Shown one piece after another: positions 26,282 to 35,279 of a stretch of DNA of 64,000 nt. The position numbers and the translations under genes were made by a program. The notes below the pieces were generated by a model. That model did not search any database, was not told where the DNA came from, and saw nothing but the letters and a program-made list of their open reading frames with translations. The first letter of the stretch is position 1. The number at the start of each line of letters is the position of its first letter. Origin of the DNA: an uncultured Lachnospiraceae bacterium (GTDB taxonomy: Bacteria > Bacillota > Clostridia > Lachnospirales > Lachnospiraceae); the NCBI GenBank assembly GCA_947626775.1, contig CANQTL010000001.1, positions 124,001 through 188,000 of the forward strand. The letters run 5' to 3'.

Positions 26282-27077
26282 CGTCTCTCTCCTCCGTGTC
26301 CCATAATGTATCGCTGCCATGCGGCTGTTCTCCCTCGCGGTATTCCGTTGTAAAATATCTGTCGTACAGTCTGGACAGCTCATAGCTGCCGCCCAGCACG
26401 TCCCCGACCACAATGAGCGCCGTCTTTCGGATTCCGTGATCTGTTACCAGTTTACATAACTCTCCCACCGTTCCCCGGATCACCTTCTCATCTTTCCAGG
26501 TTGCCCTGTACACGACGGCGCAGGGCGTATCCCGCGTGTACGCGCCGCGCAGCAGTTCCTCCTGCACGCGGTCCGCCATGCCGCTGCTCAAAAAGAGCAC
26601 CATTGTCGCCCCGTGCTGCGCCAGCAGATGAAGCCGTTCGCGCTCCGGCACGGCTGTCCTGCCCTCCAGACGCGTGATAATGACGCTCTGGCTCACCCCC
26701 GGCAGCGTGTACTCCGCTTCCAAAGCCGCCGCCGCGCCGCAGAAGCTGCTGACGCCCGGACAGATACGGAAGGGAATGCCCCGCGCCCTGAGTGCATCCA
26801 TCTGCTCTCTGACCGCCCCGTACAGCGACGGGTCTCCCGTGTGCAGCCTGACGGTGTTTCTGCCCTCCGCCTCCATCCGCTCCATCACTCCGAGCACCTC
26901 CTCCAGGTGCATCCCGGAACTGTCGTACACAAGACAGTCCTCTCTTGCACAGGCCAGCAGTTTAGGATTCACAAGCGAACCGGCATATATGATACAGTCC
27001 GCCGCCCCGATCAGCTCTCTGCCGCGCACCGTGATCAGATCCACGGCGCCCGGGCCGGCTCCCACAAAATCCACCAT
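26157..27077 (-). CDS. cbiF: Cobalt-precorrin-4 C11-methyltransferase with extra C-terminal tail
   Basis: CbiF/CobM methylates C11. Family marks are FVGAGPGAVDLITVRG, YAGSLVNP, HTGDPSLYGA, PGVSSFCGAAAAL and the C-terminal YELSRLYDRYF. Family proteins normally end about there (near 250 residues); this frame continues about 55 residues with a low-complexity acidic tail that overlaps the GH26 gene by 125 bp, as if the original stop codon was lost. ATG 27077 is preferred; ATG 27089, four codons earlier, is possible. A copy of the dispersed word at 26450 encodes Leu-Cys-Lys-Leu. Confidence 0.93.
   Translation of the reverse strand: MVDFVGAGPGAVDLITVRGRELIGAADCIIYAGSLVNPKLLACAREDCLVYDSSGMHLEEVLGVMERMEAEGRNTVRLHTGDPSLYGAVREQMDALRARGIPFRICPGVSSFCGAAAALEAEYTLPGVSQSVIITRLEGRTAVPERERLHLLAQHGATMVLFLSSGMADRVQEELLRGAYTRDTPCAVVYRATWKDEKVIRGTVGELCKLVTDHGIRKTALIVVGDVLGGSYELSRLYDRYFTTEYREGEQPHGSDTLWDTEERDDETGKSTGDASGENASALSVRYRRAEDRHGAAHPDSGDGGD
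26450..26459. repeat. Dispersed 10-bp word GTTTACATAA
   Basis: Exact copy inside cbiF. This is the rightmost exact copy in the cobalamin region. Confidence 0.8.
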
Positions 27078-27159
27078 TTTAATCCCCATTCCTCCCGACG
27101 CATATCGACCACAGCCGGACGGCACTGTGCCGCCCGCACGCTTTTCATGCGTTTTTCTC

Positions 27160-28293
27160 TTACTCCTCTGTCCTTCTATGTAAGCGGATCAGCGCCTCCG
27201 CGCCCTCCGTCATGCCCAGGACGCCGAACCTGTTGGAAAAGACCACGGCCTCCGCGGACAGTCCGCCGCGGGCGCGCCGTCTTAAAGCCGCGCGGATCCG
27301 CCCCGTGAGCTGCGCCATCGTCTCCGCGAGAAAATCTGCCCTGCGCAAAACTTCCACCGCCTCGTCGGTCGTGTTGCAAAAGAGCATACTGCGCGCCAGC
27401 CCGGCGTCTCCGCCCGCAAGAAGCACACAGGCGGCCAACGTCTCCATCCTGCCGTCAGCACAGGAAGAGTGCGTGTTCATGATGCCGCTCCCCAGCTTCA
27501 CCAGTTTGCCCAGATGCCCCACCAGCAGCAGACTGTGCAGACCGAACTCGCAGGCCATATCAATGGCTGCGCCGATATAATTGCTGCACTTCACCGCATG
27601 CTCCAGATCCAGACCCAGCCGCGCCGTCAGAAAGGTCTCGCCGTAATTGCCCGGCGTGATGATAAGATGGCTGTCCCCCTGTGCGCTGTGCATGCTGATC
27701 CCGGCGCGGATCGTGTCGAGCAGCGCCCGCTCGCTCATAGGCTCCACGATCCCCGACGTGCCGAGAATCGAGATGCCGCCCACGATCCCCAGTTCCCCAT
27801 TCATCGTGCGCGCTGCGATCCTGTCGCCCTCCGGCACGGAGATCACGGCGCGCAGGCCGCCCTCGTAGCCGCAGTCGTCCGCAATTTCCCGCATCGCCTC
27901 CTCCATCATCCGGCGCGGTACGGAATTGATCGCCGCATTTCCCACGGGCTGATCCAGTCCGGGTCTCGTCACCCTGCCGACGCCTTCGCCGCCGTCGATC
28001 TCCATGCCGGAGCTGATTTTCTCCACACAGGCATAAATACAGGCGCCGTCCGTCACATCAGGGTCGTCGCCCGCATCTTTTCTGACGGCGCAGCGCGCCC
28101 GCGTCTCCTCGAGCAGAGGATCCTCTATCTTCAGTGTGAGAGGAATCCCCCCGGGCGTCACAAGCCCGGTCTCTTCCACGATCCGCCCCGTCAGAAGCAT
28201 CTGCGCAGCCGCCTTCGCCGCGGCAGCCGCACAGACGCCCGTCGTATAGCCGAGTCTCAGTTTTTTTTGATCCCTGTAAATATATCGATCCAT
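27160..28293 (-). CDS. cbiD: Cobalt-precorrin-5B C1-methyltransferase
   Basis: CbiD methylates C1 after CbiG action in the anaerobic pathway. The product from the ATG at 28293 is 377 residues and shows LRLGYTTGVCAAAAAKAA at its start, GLDQPVGNAAIN, the ISILGTSGIVEPMS block and the late HLGKLVKLGSGIMNTHS. The longer reading from 28353 would start inside the predicted -10 box, so it is rejected. It is the first gene of the cobalamin cluster and has its own promoter downstream of spoVAC. Confidence 0.95.
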   Translation of the reverse strand: MDRYIYRDQKKLRLGYTTGVCAAAAAKAAAQMLLTGRIVEETGLVTPGGIPLTLKIEDPLLEETRARCAVRKDAGDDPDVTDGACIYACVEKISSGMEIDGGEGVGRVTRPGLDQPVGNAAINSVPRRMMEEAMREIADDCGYEGGLRAVISVPEGDRIAARTMNGELGIVGGISILGTSGIVEPMSERALLDTIRAGISMHSAQGDSHLIITPGNYGETFLTARLGLDLEHAVKCSNYIGAAIDMACEFGLHSLLLVGHLGKLVKLGSGIMNTHSSCADGRMETLAACVLLAGGDAGLARSMLFCNTTDEAVEVLRRADFLAETMAQLTGRIRAALRRRARGGLSAEAVVFSNRFGVLGMTEGAEALIRLHRRTEE

Positions 28294-28343
28294 CGAATAT
28301 GTTCCGCCGCCCGCGGCGGCGCTCGTCTTTTCGTGCCTATCCC

Positions 28344-28395
28344 AGTATAACATTACTCGCGCACAAAATCACCCTTTTTGTGAGAGATTGTGCGC
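28344..28395 (-). promoter_or_regulatory. cbiD promoter with a 37-bp inverted repeat over the -35 region
   Basis: An extended -10 (TGT then TATACT, 28344-28349) lies before cbiD; the -35 is weak. Immediately upstream is an inverted repeat, GCGCACAA (28359-28366) and TTGTGCGC (28388-28395), with a nested TCAC/GTGA pair. There is no T-run, so it looks more like an operator than a terminator. The 120 bp between spoVAC and the cbiD start are too short for a standard cobalamin riboswitch and no B12-box is seen. Confidence 0.5.
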
Positions 28396-28413
28396 CTTGT
28401 CGGGAGGCGCGCC

Positions 28414-28902
28414 CTACACGATACCCGCCAGCGTCCCGATCCAGAAGACGAGTCCCAGCACCCAGCTTGTGAAGACGCCGAACAGGATCACCGGCCCCGC
28501 AATCGTAAAAATCTTGCTGCCGATGCCGAACACCTGGCCCTCCTTCCGGTACTCGATGGCCGCCGAGGCGACGGAGTTGGCAAACCCTGTAATCGGCACC
28601 AGCGCGCCGGCGCCGCCCCACTCCACCAGCTTAGGATAGATGTTAAAACCTGTGAGCAGCACGCTCGCAAACACGAGCAGCATGGAACACCACGCCGCCG
28701 CCGTCTCCCGGTCCAGACCCAGCTTCTGTGTCGCCACATGGAGGATCATCTGTCCCAGCACACAGATCAGGCCGCCCAGCACAAAAGCCTTCCCCATCTG
28801 ATACGGCAGGCTGTAGCGGGGCGTCACCCGTTCCACATGTTCCCTGTAATCCTGCTCCTTCTTCTGCTGTTCCGTTTTCGGCTGTTGATTTTTCTGTGTC
28901 AT
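28414..28902 (-). CDS. spoVAC: Stage V sporulation protein AC
   Basis: SpoVAC is a membrane protein of the channel that loads dipicolinate into the forespore. From the ATG at 28902 (AAGGA 9 bp upstream) the product is 162 residues: a charged N-terminus, then several transmembrane helices with the family segment TGFNIYPKLVEWGGAGALVP and GFANSVASAAIE. An ATG at 28911 is also possible. spoVAD and spoVAE normally follow; here cbiD does. Confidence 0.92.
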   Translation of the reverse strand: MTQKNQQPKTEQQKKEQDYREHVERVTPRYSLPYQMGKAFVLGGLICVLGQMILHVATQKLGLDRETAAAWCSMLLVFASVLLTGFNIYPKLVEWGGAGALVPITGFANSVASAAIEYRKEGQVFGIGSKIFTIAGPVILFGVFTSWVLGLVFWIGTLAGIV

Positions 28903-28952
28903 ATCCGTCATTCCTTTCCGTCCCATTCCGTTTTGCCGCGCGTACGCTTCCG

Positions 28953-29450
28953 TCAGCCGCCGTACAGATACATCCGCTGCGTGAAGTAGACCAGGCTGCC
29001 GGCCAGCTTGCCAAAAGCCACCGCGAGGATGGCGATCCCCAGGCCGTGGCGGAATCCGATCCTTCTGGCAAAAACCGGTATCGTGTTGAGCATCTCCGCG
29101 ATGGCCAGCGCCAGGCAGCCCACGAAGATACCCGCGAATATGCCGTACACGATCAGGAACAGAGTCCCGATCAGCCGCCACACTCCCTCCGTGGCCTCCT
29201 GCCCGAACAGCGCATGCTCCCGCACAAATCTGCCGGGCGTGCACCAGTCGCCGAATACGCTGGCGAAACCGCCGGCGATCGTACCGAGCACCACCGTCTC
29301 CTCCAGCACGAATATCCTGCGCGCCACATGCATCTTGCCCGCAAAGCGCGGGATCAGCCCCACTGAAATCAGCACCGTAAATACTCCCGCCGACACGATC
29401 AGACCGCTGCTTACGCCGATCACGGCCAACAAAATCTGTCTAAGAAACAT
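28953..29450 (-). CDS. spoVAB: Stage V sporulation protein AB
   Basis: A 165-residue, five-helix membrane protein with the SpoVAB segments VSAGVFTVLISVGLIPR, GDWCTP and AIAEMLNTIPV. It works with SpoVAA and SpoVAC in dipicolinate transport during sporulation. It overlaps spoVAA by 11 bp and precedes spoVAC by 50 bp. Confidence 0.92.
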   Translation of the reverse strand: MFLRQILLAVIGVSSGLIVSAGVFTVLISVGLIPRFAGKMHVARRIFVLEETVVLGTIAGGFASVFGDWCTPGRFVREHALFGQEATEGVWRLIGTLFLIVYGIFAGIFVGCLALAIAEMLNTIPVFARRIGFRHGLGIAILAVAFGKLAGSLVYFTQRMYLYGG

Positions 29451-30075
29451 CGATCGTCCTGCCCTCCCTGTCCGCCGTCTCGATCAGCGCCTTGTTGACG
29501 TTCTCCTCATAGACGCGCATTTCCACCTCAATCGGCGTCGGATCCTTGGTGATCCGTCTGCCGCCGATATGGTTGAAAAATACGGTGATGCCGACGGCAA
29601 GTCCGACCGAGTAAGACAGCTCCAGGATTCCGTATCCGTCTCCCGCGCTTCCCGTCACCATCTCATAGATCTTCGCAAACACCTCGCTGATACCGATATC
29701 GTTGTGAAAGGCCATGATCGTAAAAGCCGTCCCGAAAAAACTCACCATCGCCACAAAAATCAGTTTCAGGGTCTGCACAGGGCCCTTGTGCCTGTCCGCG
29801 TCGACGCGCTCCACTAAGACTTCGGCCTCACCGACGCTCTGCACATCGGCATTCGGACAGACCCTGCAGATCTCCTCAATCACCTTCAGCAGACTGATGA
29901 CCTGTCTCTCCGGCTGTCCCTCCCTGAAACTGTGCAGTCTGACCGCTTTTACTTTCGCCAGTGTCTCAGGGTCGCTGCACGCAATCCTGGCGATATCCTT
30001 CACAAAGACATCCTCCGTCTGCAGCTCCACGTTCTGTTCCGCTTTGATGTAGATTGTCGTTCTGTTGGTTGACAT
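29440..30075 (-). CDS. spoVAA: Stage V sporulation protein AA
   Basis: A 211-residue protein: an N-terminal soluble domain of about 90 residues (TIYIKAEQNVEL to PNADVQSVGEAEV) and two transmembrane helices. The ATG at 30075 is chosen because GGAGG lies 8 bp upstream; it lies in a GTTGACATAA variant of the dispersed word (30068-30077). SpoVAA belongs to the spore membrane channel set. A sigma-G-type promoter precedes it. Confidence 0.92.
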   Translation of the reverse strand: MSTNRTTIYIKAEQNVELQTEDVFVKDIARIACSDPETLAKVKAVRLHSFREGQPERQVISLLKVIEEICRVCPNADVQSVGEAEVLVERVDADRHKGPVQTLKLIFVAMVSFFGTAFTIMAFHNDIGISEVFAKIYEMVTGSAGDGYGILELSYSVGLAVGITVFFNHIGGRRITKDPTPIEVEMRVYEENVNKALIETADREGRTIDVS

Positions 30076-30112
30076 AACCATATCCTCCGTTTTACACCCG
30101 CCGGATACAGTA

Positions 30113-30143
30113 TCAGTATGCTTTTTTCGTGAGGATTTTATGC
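30113..30143 (-). promoter_or_regulatory. Sigma-G-like promoter of spoVAA-AB-AC
   Basis: On the minus strand GCATA (30139-30143), an 18-bp spacer and CATACTGA (30113-30120) match the forespore sigma-G pattern. In Bacillus the spoVA operon is sigma-G dependent, which fits. Confidence 0.65.
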
Positions 30144-30202
30144 GGAGAAAACTGAACCGGCTGAAAATGATGCCGCGGCACATTGAAGACAGACAAAGAA
30201 AA

Positions 30203-30239
30203 AGCACAGAAACGCGCCTTCAGACAACATTCCCGTGCT
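30203..30239 (-). terminator. Candidate terminator after tRNA-Thr
   Basis: AGCACGG and CTGTGCT arms (one G-U pair) are followed on the minus strand by TTTTTC. The loop is long (23 nt), so confidence is modest. Confidence 0.4.
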
Positions 30240-30249
30240 CTGTCCCGAA

Positions 30250-30322
30250 AGCTGCTGACGGGAATCGGACCCGTGACCTCCGCACTACCAATGCGACGCA
30301 CTACCGACTGTGCTACAGCAGC
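30250..30322 (-). tRNA. tRNA-Thr (anticodon GGT)
   Basis: A complete cloverleaf can be drawn: acceptor GCTGCTG/CAGCAGC, D-arm GCAC...GTGC, anticodon stem TCGCA/TGCGG with loop TTGGTAG (anticodon GGT, reading ACC and ACT), and T-arm ACGGG/CCCGT. The discriminator is T and CCA is not encoded. It has its own strong promoter. Confidence 0.93.
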
Positions 30323-30366
30323 ATATTCCGCCGGCGGCAATCCCTGCCGGACAGCCACCGAACTGT

Positions 30367-30396
30367 AGTATATCACAGGCCTTTCGGCTTTGTCAA
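30367..30396 (-). promoter_or_regulatory. Strong sigma-A promoter of tRNA-Thr
   Basis: A perfect -35 TTGACA (30391-30396), 18-bp spacer and extended -10 (TGA then TATACT, 30367-30372) on the minus strand. The -35 overlaps the last codon and stop of sigH. Confidence 0.8.
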
Positions 30397-31031
30397 GCCT
30401 GCTGCCTGTTCAAACGCTTTTTCAGCTTGCTCTTGATTCTCTGCAGGGCATTGTCCGTCGATTTGTCATCCCTGCCGAGCACCTTGGCGATCTGCTGGTA
30501 ACGCATGCCTGTCAGATACAGGTCGAACACCTGCTTCTCGAAACTGCTGAGCTCCCGCTCGATCTCGCGCTCCAGCTGCGCCGCGTTCTCACGGTCGATC
30601 AGAACTTCCTCCGGGTTCCTGCCCGCCCGCGCCGCCAGCACATTCATCAGTTCCCCGTCCTCTTCCTCCGGATCGGCACTCCCGTTTCCGTACAGAGACA
30701 CATAAGTGTTGAGCGGCATATGCTTGCGCCGCCGGGAGGTCTGCACCGCCGTGTACATTTGTCTGGACACGCACAGATCGGCAAAGGTCAGAAAGCTCGC
30801 ATCCCTGCCGCTGTCATAATCCCGCAGCGCCTTGAACAGGCCGATCATGCCCTCCTGGATCAGATCCTCTCTGTCCGCCCCGAGGATATACATGGACTTC
30901 GCCTTGCTCCGCACGAGGTTTTTGTACTTATCCATCAGATATTCCGTGACGCCGCTCTCTCCGTCCCTGAGACGCACGATAAGCTCCTCGTCACTGTACT
31001 GCCCGTAATCTCTGTCTGGTCTGTCTTCCAT
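30393..31031 (-). CDS. sigH: RNA polymerase sigma factor SigH, sporulation-initiation type
   Basis: A 212-residue sigma-70 family factor. Region 2 is visible in DLIQEGMIGLFKALRDYD, followed by FLTFADLCVSRQM, and region 4 in GMRYQQIAKVLGRDDKSTDNAL, the signatures of SigH (Spo0H). It directs early sporulation genes in Firmicutes. It sits at the end of the cysE-cysS-mrnC-rlmB series as in Bacillus, but the yacP gene usually just upstream is replaced here by an SGNH hydrolase gene. Confidence 0.94.
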   Translation of the reverse strand: MEDRPDRDYGQYSDEELIVRLRDGESGVTEYLMDKYKNLVRSKAKSMYILGADREDLIQEGMIGLFKALRDYDSGRDASFLTFADLCVSRQMYTAVQTSRRRKHMPLNTYVSLYGNGSADPEEEDGELMNVLAARAGRNPEEVLIDRENAAQLEREIERELSSFEKQVFDLYLTGMRYQQIAKVLGRDDKSTDNALQRIKSKLKKRLNRQQA

Positions 31032-31055
31032 GTCCGACTTCCAATCTGTCTCTCG

Positions 31056-32627
31056 TCAGTGAAATAGATTCGCCACAGGCTCCGTCCCGTCGTTCGCGGA
31101 TACTCCGTCTCCGCTTTCCGGCGCCGCCTCCGCACTGTCGGCGGACACGCTTTCCGCCTCCGCCTCATAGTATCTGATCAGTTCCGCGGCAAAATGCTGC
31201 GCCAGAATCCTGTATCCGTCATGGTTGCCGTGCACGCCGTCCGGCATATAGTCCGCCACGATATCCGCGTCGTGGGAATCCAGTATATTGGAATTATACA
31301 GATCGATCACCTGATAATCGTACTCATCCGCCAGCGAGAGAATCACATCCACGAACCTCTCCTGCGGGAGCAGATAATCCCTCTCGCTCATCAGATAGTC
31401 GTGGAGAATATTGGGCAGCGGCGTCGCAAAGAAAATATCCGCGTCCGGATAATGCTCTCGCAGCCCGCGCATCAGCTCGTCCAGGTCGCCGCAGAACGTC
31501 CCGTAAGCCCGGTCGTCAAGATTTCCAAACTCCTGCCCCGAAACACAGAAACCGTCGTTGGTTCCGCCCATGACAATGATGACGTCCGTGTCCTCCGGGA
31601 TCTCCTCATAGCGGTCCACATACGCATCCGCCCAATATCTGCCGATTGAGGAGCCGCCGATACCGAGATTGCAGACTTCCTCCGCTCCGAGCATTTCCTG
31701 CAGCACGGCGGGATACGCATACTGCTGGTAGTTCTCTTCATCCTCCAGATTGGCCGCCGCCGTGATGCTGTCGCCGAGACAGGTGATCTTTTTCCCCGAA
31801 AAATCAATACGGCTCCCGGCAATGCGCGCTCTGTCCGCCTCGTTGACCCGGAGCGTCTCCTCCAGAGAAGTGTGCAGCTTCCGGCGTTCCGCCAGCGTCA
31901 TATGCTCCTCGAGATCATTGCCCGACACGCTGTTTTCGGACACGGCGCTGTTCTCCGACACCGCATCGTTACCCGATACCGCGTCATTTCCCGACACCGC
32001 ATCGTTGCCCGACACCGCGTTATTACCCGATACCGCGTCGTTGTCTGACACCGCGTTATTGTCCGACACCTCGCCATGCTCCGATATCGCCTCACTCTCC
32101 AGGGTCACGGCGTTGCCGGAGATCATGATCTGTTCCGCATCCCCGCCTTCCGCCTCCGGAGAACCGGCCTCGAAAGCCTCGTTCCCGCCGCCTTCCTCTT
32201 CCGCTTCAGACGACTCATTCCCGTCAACCGTCGCCTCCGCTTCGGCCGTCTCGCCCTCTTCCCCGGGCTCGCTCTCCTCCTGCGCCTCATCGCCGCCGTC
32301 TTCTGCCGTTTTCTCCGGGGCGCCGCCGTCAGATGTGTCCGCCGCCTGTTCCTGCTGCTGCGCCTCTCCGTTCTGGATACCGTCGATGAACTGCCGCAGC
32401 GCTTCCTTGTCCTTCGTCAGCTCCCGGATCTCCTCCTGCATCTCGCCGACACGGGCCTGCGCCTCCCGGTTCCTCTCGAAGACCCTCGTCACTTCTATCT
32501 CTTCCTGTTCCCTGGCCAGACGCCTGTCCGTGTCATAGATATCGTAGGCACGCAGCGCAACCACAGCGGCCAGTATCGCTGTCAGAGTCAATATGAGTAC
32601 CAGTAATATTTGATTCGCCTTTTTCAT
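31056..32627 (-). CDS. Membrane-anchored SGNH/GDSL hydrolase with coiled coil and repeat linker
   Basis: A 523-residue protein: one N-terminal transmembrane helix (residues about 6-28), a coiled-coil stretch to about 95, a long acidic Glu/Ala/Gly-rich linker, an imperfect six-residue repeat (AVSGND-like, about ten units), and a C-terminal SGNH hydrolase domain. Catalytic blocks are GDSIT (nucleophile Ser), GGTND and DGVHGN (late Asp and His). Such enzymes de-acylate or acylate cell-surface glycans or lipids; the substrate is unknown. It lies 6 bp upstream of rlmB coordinates and 24 bp before sigH in the same operon. Confidence 0.85.
   Translation of the reverse strand: MKKANQILLVLILTLTAILAAVVALRAYDIYDTDRRLAREQEEIEVTRVFERNREAQARVGEMQEEIRELTKDKEALRQFIDGIQNGEAQQQEQAADTSDGGAPEKTAEDGGDEAQEESEPGEEGETAEAEATVDGNESSEAEEEGGGNEAFEAGSPEAEGGDAEQIMISGNAVTLESEAISEHGEVSDNNAVSDNDAVSGNNAVSGNDAVSGNDAVSGNDAVSENSAVSENSVSGNDLEEHMTLAERRKLHTSLEETLRVNEADRARIAGSRIDFSGKKITCLGDSITAAANLEDEENYQQYAYPAVLQEMLGAEEVCNLGIGGSSIGRYWADAYVDRYEEIPEDTDVIIVMGGTNDGFCVSGQEFGNLDDRAYGTFCGDLDELMRGLREHYPDADIFFATPLPNILHDYLMSERDYLLPQERFVDVILSLADEYDYQVIDLYNSNILDSHDADIVADYMPDGVHGNHDGYRILAQHFAAELIRYYEAEAESVSADSAEAAPESGDGVSANDGTEPVANLFH
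31914..32094 (-). repeat. Imperfect 18-bp tandem repeat in the SGNH hydrolase gene
   Basis: About ten units of 18 bp encode variants of Ala-Val-Ser-(Gly/Asp/Glu)-Asn-(Asp/Asn/Ser). Units differ mainly in third codon positions and at the fourth and sixth residues. Confidence 0.8.
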
Positions 32628-32633
32628 CTTATT

Positions 32634-33374
32634 CTATGCCAACCTTTGCCTGACAATTTCATAGGCGAGCACCCCTGCGGCCACAGACGCGTTGAGAGAA
32701 TCGATATCTCCCATCATGGGAATCGCGGCGCTATAGTCGCACTTTTCCCTCACCAGCCTTCCGACGCCGTTTCCTTCACTGCCGATCACCATACCGATCG
32801 GTCCCCGCAGATCCAGATCATACATGCGCGTACCCTTCATATCCGCACAGACGAACCAGAGCCCTTCTTTTTTCAGATCCTCTATCGTCTGTCCCAGATT
32901 CGTCACCTTCGCCACAGGCGTATAATTGATTGCACCCGCGGACGCCTTGGCCACCGTCGCGGTGAGCCCGACCGCCCGGTCCTTAGGTATGATGACGCCG
33001 TGTGCGCCCGCCAGATTCGCCGTCCGGATAATCGCGCCGAGATTGTGGGGATCCTCGATATTGTCGAGCAGGATGACAAACGGCGCCTCGCCTTTGTCCC
33101 TCGCCACGTTCAGGATATCCTCCACCTCCGCGTAGGCATAGGCCGCCGCGTAGGCGATCACACCCTGATGTTTCCCCGTCTCGGACAGCTGGTCCAGACG
33201 CTCTTTCGGCACATACCTGATCTGGCAGCCGCTTTTGGCAGCCGCTCTCTTGATCGTCATGACCGGACCGTCCTGGCAGCCGTCCAGAACAAACAGCTTG
33301 TCTATGGTTCTGCCGGAGCGGAACGCCTCGATCACGGCGTTCCTGCCCTCGATAGTAAATTCCGTATATCGCAT
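32634..33374 (-). CDS. rlmB: TrmH/SpoU-family 23S rRNA ribose methyltransferase
   Basis: A 246-residue SPOUT methyltransferase of the RlmB type. An N-terminal substrate-binding domain (EGRNAVIEAF) is followed by the knotted domain with DNIEDPHNLGAIIRTA, the GMVIGSEGNGVGRLVRE block and IPMMGDIDSLNASVAAGV. It 2'-O-methylates a guanosine of 23S rRNA in known members. It lies between mrnC (37 bp) and the SGNH gene (6 bp), which fits the conserved Firmicutes order. Confidence 0.92.
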   Translation of the reverse strand: MRYTEFTIEGRNAVIEAFRSGRTIDKLFVLDGCQDGPVMTIKRAAAKSGCQIRYVPKERLDQLSETGKHQGVIAYAAAYAYAEVEDILNVARDKGEAPFVILLDNIEDPHNLGAIIRTANLAGAHGVIIPKDRAVGLTATVAKASAGAINYTPVAKVTNLGQTIEDLKKEGLWFVCADMKGTRMYDLDLRGPIGMVIGSEGNGVGRLVREKCDYSAAIPMMGDIDSLNASVAAGVLAYEIVRQRLA

Positions 33375-33411
33375 AGGATTTCCTTTCGCGCCTGTTTTCC
33401 CCTGCGCCTTA

Positions 33412-33836
33412 TTATATCTCCATGCCGACCTCGGCGATAGCCTCGCGTATCAGAGAAAGCAGCCTCTCCTGCTGCCCGCTCAGATACAGATAACCGCACA
33501 GCGCCTCCAGTCCCGTCGCCTTGCGGTACTCGGCCCCGGACGCATTCTTTGCCATAGTATGGGATTTGGCGTTCCTGCCCCGGCGGTACACCGCCGCCTC
33601 CTCCCCGGTCAGCTTCTCCTGCAGCGCGTCGATCATCTTCGCCTGTATGCGGGCGTTCACATAGCCAACCGTCTTCCTGTGCAGACTGTTGGCGGATCGG
33701 TTGCCACGCTCCACCACGATAGTCCGGATCACCAGGTCAAACACGGCGTCGCCGATATACGCCAGCGCCAGCGGAGAGTAAGTTCTGAGATCCGTCTCCC
33801 CGCAGCCGAACTCCCGCTTGATCGCCTCCAGGATCG

Positions 33837-33852
<16 letters not shown>
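33412..33852 (-). CDS. mrnC: Mini-ribonuclease III
   Basis: A 146-residue RNase III catalytic domain without a double-stranded RNA-binding domain, as in Mini-III, which matures 23S rRNA ends. The nuclease signature LALAYIGDAVFDLVIR holds acidic residues of the active site. It overlaps cysS by 16 bp, the arrangement seen across Firmicutes. Confidence 0.93.
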
Positions 33853-35246
<1,394 letters not shown>

Positions 35247-35279
35247 GCTCTCCTCCAGGCCGAAGTCTTCTCCGGCAGA

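Noticed and set aside
28359..28395. Rho-independent terminator after spoVAC
   Set aside because: The stem is good but no T-run follows on either strand, so it is reported as a candidate operator instead.
28354..28413. Cobalamin riboswitch upstream of cbiD
   Set aside because: The gap is too short and no B12-box sequence is present; only an inverted repeat is seen.
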